From the NCBI GenBank assembly GCA_021205715.1, contig JAJPXA010000208.1:1-8880 (forward strand): 8,880 nucleotides of DNA, written 5' to 3'. Every line of letters begins with the position of its first letter. The stretch's first letter is position 1. A model generated the notes under the pieces. That model was given only the letters and a program-made list of their open reading frames with translations. It was not told where the DNA came from and made no database searches. This DNA is from Bacillota bacterium (lineage in GTDB: Bacteria > Bacillota > Clostridia > UBA1381). Below are positions 6,971-8,880 of this stretch, in pieces. Both the position numbers and the translations under genes were made by a program.

Positions 6971-7882
6971 TTAACCCTTGATAGCGCCAACCATTACACC
7001 TGCCGCGAAATACTTCTGGAGGAATGGGTAAACACAAAGAATCGGAACAGTGCCTATTACGATAACCGCCATTTTCAATGTATCCGACGGTGGAAGGTCG
7101 TCAAGACTGTCGAGGTCTGCGGCTGACTGATTAACTATGTTTCTCAATACAAGCTGGAACGGATACTTCGACGAATCATCCAAATAGAGCAACGCGTCAA
7201 AATAGTTGTTCCAAATACCAACGCCGTACATAAGACCGAATGTCGCGAGTATCGGCATCGAAAGCGGAAGCGCTATTTTGAAAAATATTCCGATATCCGT
7301 ACAGCCGTCAATTGACGCCGCTTCTTCAAGTCCCGCCGGAAGCTCCATAAAGAAGTTTCTTACAATAAGCATATTGTATGCCGATATTAAACCGGGCAGG
7401 ATAAGAGCCGCGTATGAGTCATACAGACCCAAGCCCTGTACAACCAAGAACAGCGGAATCATACCACCGGAGAAAACCATTGTAAACAATACAACGTTCA
7501 ATATCGGTTTTTTGCCGACAAGCGACGATCTCGAAAGACCGTATGCCATTGTTGTTGTGAATATAAGGTCGAGCACTGTGCCGACAACCGTTACGCAAAT
7601 TGATATTGCGAGCGAGCGGAGTACCTGAACACCGATACCGCTCATATCGAATACTTCCTTATACGCGTCAAGCGTAAACGCGTTGGAATGAGTTCCGATT
7701 GGCTGGAATATCTTCCAGAACAAGTCGAGAGAAGTTGACTGAATTAACGACTCTCTTGCAAACGATGCTACTATTACATAAATAAACGGTATTACCATCA
7801 TCAATGAGAGTATGGTAAGAACAACATATATTACCACGTCCCAAAGAATGTCGCCTATGCTTTTTCTTTTTATACTTAACAT
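6971..7882 (-). CDS. lplC: Carbohydrate ABC transporter permease, LplC/YtcP type
   Basis: This 303-residue inner subunit forms half of the membrane channel of the sugar importer. It has about six hydrophobic spans; the first is near residues 12-39. The ATPase-contacting EAA loop reads E-E-A-A-S-I-D-G (186-193), followed by A-L-P-L at 205-208. The C-terminal hallmark of LplC/YtcP proteins is present as Q-K-Y-F-A-A-G-V with G-A-I-K-G at the very end. Length is typical and the gene looks intact. It is preceded by AGGAAGGGGG, 8 nt before the ATG at 7882, and starts 17 nt after the stop of the partner permease. The binding-protein gene follows closely. Family assignment is firm; the substrate is inferred from the neighbours. 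Confidence 0.93.
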   Translation of the reverse strand: MLSIKRKSIGDILWDVVIYVVLTILSLMMVIPFIYVIVASFARESLIQSTSLDLFWKIFQPIGTHSNAFTLDAYKEVFDMSGIGVQVLRSLAISICVTVVGTVLDLIFTTTMAYGLSRSSLVGKKPILNVVLFTMVFSGGMIPLFLVVQGLGLYDSYAALILPGLISAYNMLIVRNFFMELPAGLEEAASIDGCTDIGIFFKIALPLSMPILATFGLMYGVGIWNNYFDALLYLDDSSKYPFQLVLRNIVNQSAADLDSLDDLPPSDTLKMAVIVIGTVPILCVYPFLQKYFAAGVMVGAIKG

Positions 7883-7899
7883 TATAACTTCCCCCTTCC

Positions 7900-8880
7900 T
7901 TAGAACAATCCTGCCTGTCCGACTTTTTTCGACAGGTAGTTTGTCAACTCAATACAAATCAAGCTGACTACCGATTTAAACAAGCCGACCGCGGTCGAAT
8001 AGCCGTAGTTACCCTCAACTCTTCCGTATTGATATACGTAGGTATCGAAGGTTTCGGAATATTCACGGTTAATCTCGTTCTGCATAAGAATAATCTGCTC
8101 GAAGCCTGTGTTTAAAACGCTTCCCATTCTCAGGATAAGCATCGTTACGATGGTACCCAAGATTGCGGGGAAAGTTATGTAGATAAGCTGCTGGAAACGC
8201 GAAGCGCCGTCAACGATAGCCGCCTCGTACTGCTCAACGTCAACACCCGCAATAGCCGCAAGGAATATGATGGTGCCCCATCCTGTTTCCTTCCAGATTG
8301 ACTGAATAAGAAGTATCCAGTAAATCGCGGGACCGTTGCTCAAAATGTTTACGTCCGGATTTCCGGTAATCTTCGCCGCGATTTCGGTTATAATACCGCC
8401 CGTAAACGCCGGACCCTCGCCTGCCGGAGTCTTTAAAAGCATCATTGTGATTGAACATACGACAACCATTGATACAAAGTGCGGCACATAAACGAAGGTC
8501 TGCAATGTCTTTTTGTACCACTGAACTCTGATTTCATTCAGGAGCAATGCCAAGATTATCGGCAGCGGGAAGAAGAAAATCAAGTTCATAAATGAAATGA
8601 TTAACGTGTTTCTCAACAGCTGCCAGAAGCTGATATCCGTAAAGAAATCGACAAAGTTCTCAAAGCCTATCCACGGCGCGTCCAAAAGCGAAACACCCGC
8701 GAAATAGTCTTTAAACGCTATTAAAATGCCCCACATGGGAACGATTTTAAATATCAGGAAATAGAGTATACCCCGCAGAAGCAACCGATACATCCACTTA
8801 TCTCTTTTGATTCTAACCCACGTTTTTGCCTCCGCGGCTTCTTTCGTTCCTGGCGAAAGAGCTGCGGCATTGTTTTTAGC
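7900..8880 (-). CDS. lplB: Carbohydrate ABC transporter permease, LplB/YteP type, start beyond the window
   Basis: This is the partner of the LplC-like subunit in the membrane channel. The reading frame stays open to the window edge, giving 326 visible residues. The ATG at 8793 is internal: it has no ribosome binding site, and the preceding residues, which include R-I-K-R-D-K-W, form the usual basic cytoplasmic lead-in to the first membrane span. The F-K-I-V-P-M-W-G segment followed by I-A-F-K-D-Y is a hallmark of LplB proteins. The EAA loop, E-A-A-I-V-D-G-A, begins about residue 190 counted from that Met, followed by F-P. About six spans are visible and the C-terminus is complete (TAA at 7902-7900). 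No ATPase gene is seen; transporters of this type commonly borrow a shared MsmK-like ATPase encoded elsewhere. Confidence 0.92.
   Translation of the reverse strand, partial: AKNNAAALSPGTKEAAEAKTWVRIKRDKWMYRLLLRGILYFLIFKIVPMWGILIAFKDYFAGVSLLDAPWIGFENFVDFFTDISFWQLLRNTLIISFMNLIFFFPLPIILALLLNEIRVQWYKKTLQTFVYVPHFVSMVVVCSITMMLLKTPAGEGPAFTGGIITEIAAKITGNPDVNILSNGPAIYWILLIQSIWKETGWGTIIFLAAIAGVDVEQYEAAIVDGASRFQQLIYITFPAILGTIVTMLILRMGSVLNTGFEQIILMQNEINREYSETFDTYVYQYGRVEGNYGYSTAVGLFKSVVSLICIELTNYLSKKVGQAGLF

Noticed and set aside
7900..8793. Placing the LplB start at the ATG at 8793
   Set aside because: The frame is open from there to the window edge, no ribosome binding site precedes that ATG, and the upstream residues look like the normal basic lead-in of the family.

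Overview
The window most likely comes from an anaerobic, Gram-positive Clostridia-type bacterium. The supporting signs are GGAGG-type ribosome binding sites, a lipoprotein-type solute-binding protein, an LplB/LplC-type carbohydrate permease pair, and a secreted enzyme carrying a 'copper amine oxidase N-terminal' stalk domain. Coding DNA is of moderate GC, while the leading non-coding stretch is strongly AT-rich. The species cannot be named from the sequence.

Layout. Bases 1-225 are an AT-rich leader with overlapping inverted repeats, a good sigma-A-like promoter and a ribosome binding site. Three plus-strand genes follow. The first is a large secreted family-11 polysaccharide lyase (rhamnogalacturonan lyase, YesW/YesX type) with a stalk domain and an unassigned C-terminal beta-rich module. 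The second, after a 1-nt gap, is a TauE/SafE (TSUP) membrane permease. The third, 21 nt further on, is a cytoplasmic YesU-like (DUF1961) protein. A symmetrical hairpin at 5080-5111, with A and T tracts, can terminate transcription from both sides. The minus strand carries the end of a converging operon. Read in its own direction this is an LplB-type permease (its start lies beyond base 8880), an LplC-type permease, and a large extracellular solute-binding lipoprotein.

How they work together. The gene families match those of the Bacillus subtilis yes and lpl/yte loci for rhamnogalacturonan-I, the branched region of pectin. The secreted lyase would cut the rhamnose-galacturonate backbone outside the cell. 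The lipoprotein and two permeases would import the resulting oligosaccharides, probably with an ATPase encoded elsewhere. YesU would act inside the cell in a role not yet established. An unsaturated-rhamnogalacturonyl hydrolase (GH105), a regulator and an ATPase are not in the window.

The least expected elements are the TSUP permease coupled to the lyase gene, the unassigned C-terminal module of the lyase, and the dyads upstream of the promoter. I see no mobile element, CRISPR array, tRNA or rRNA.
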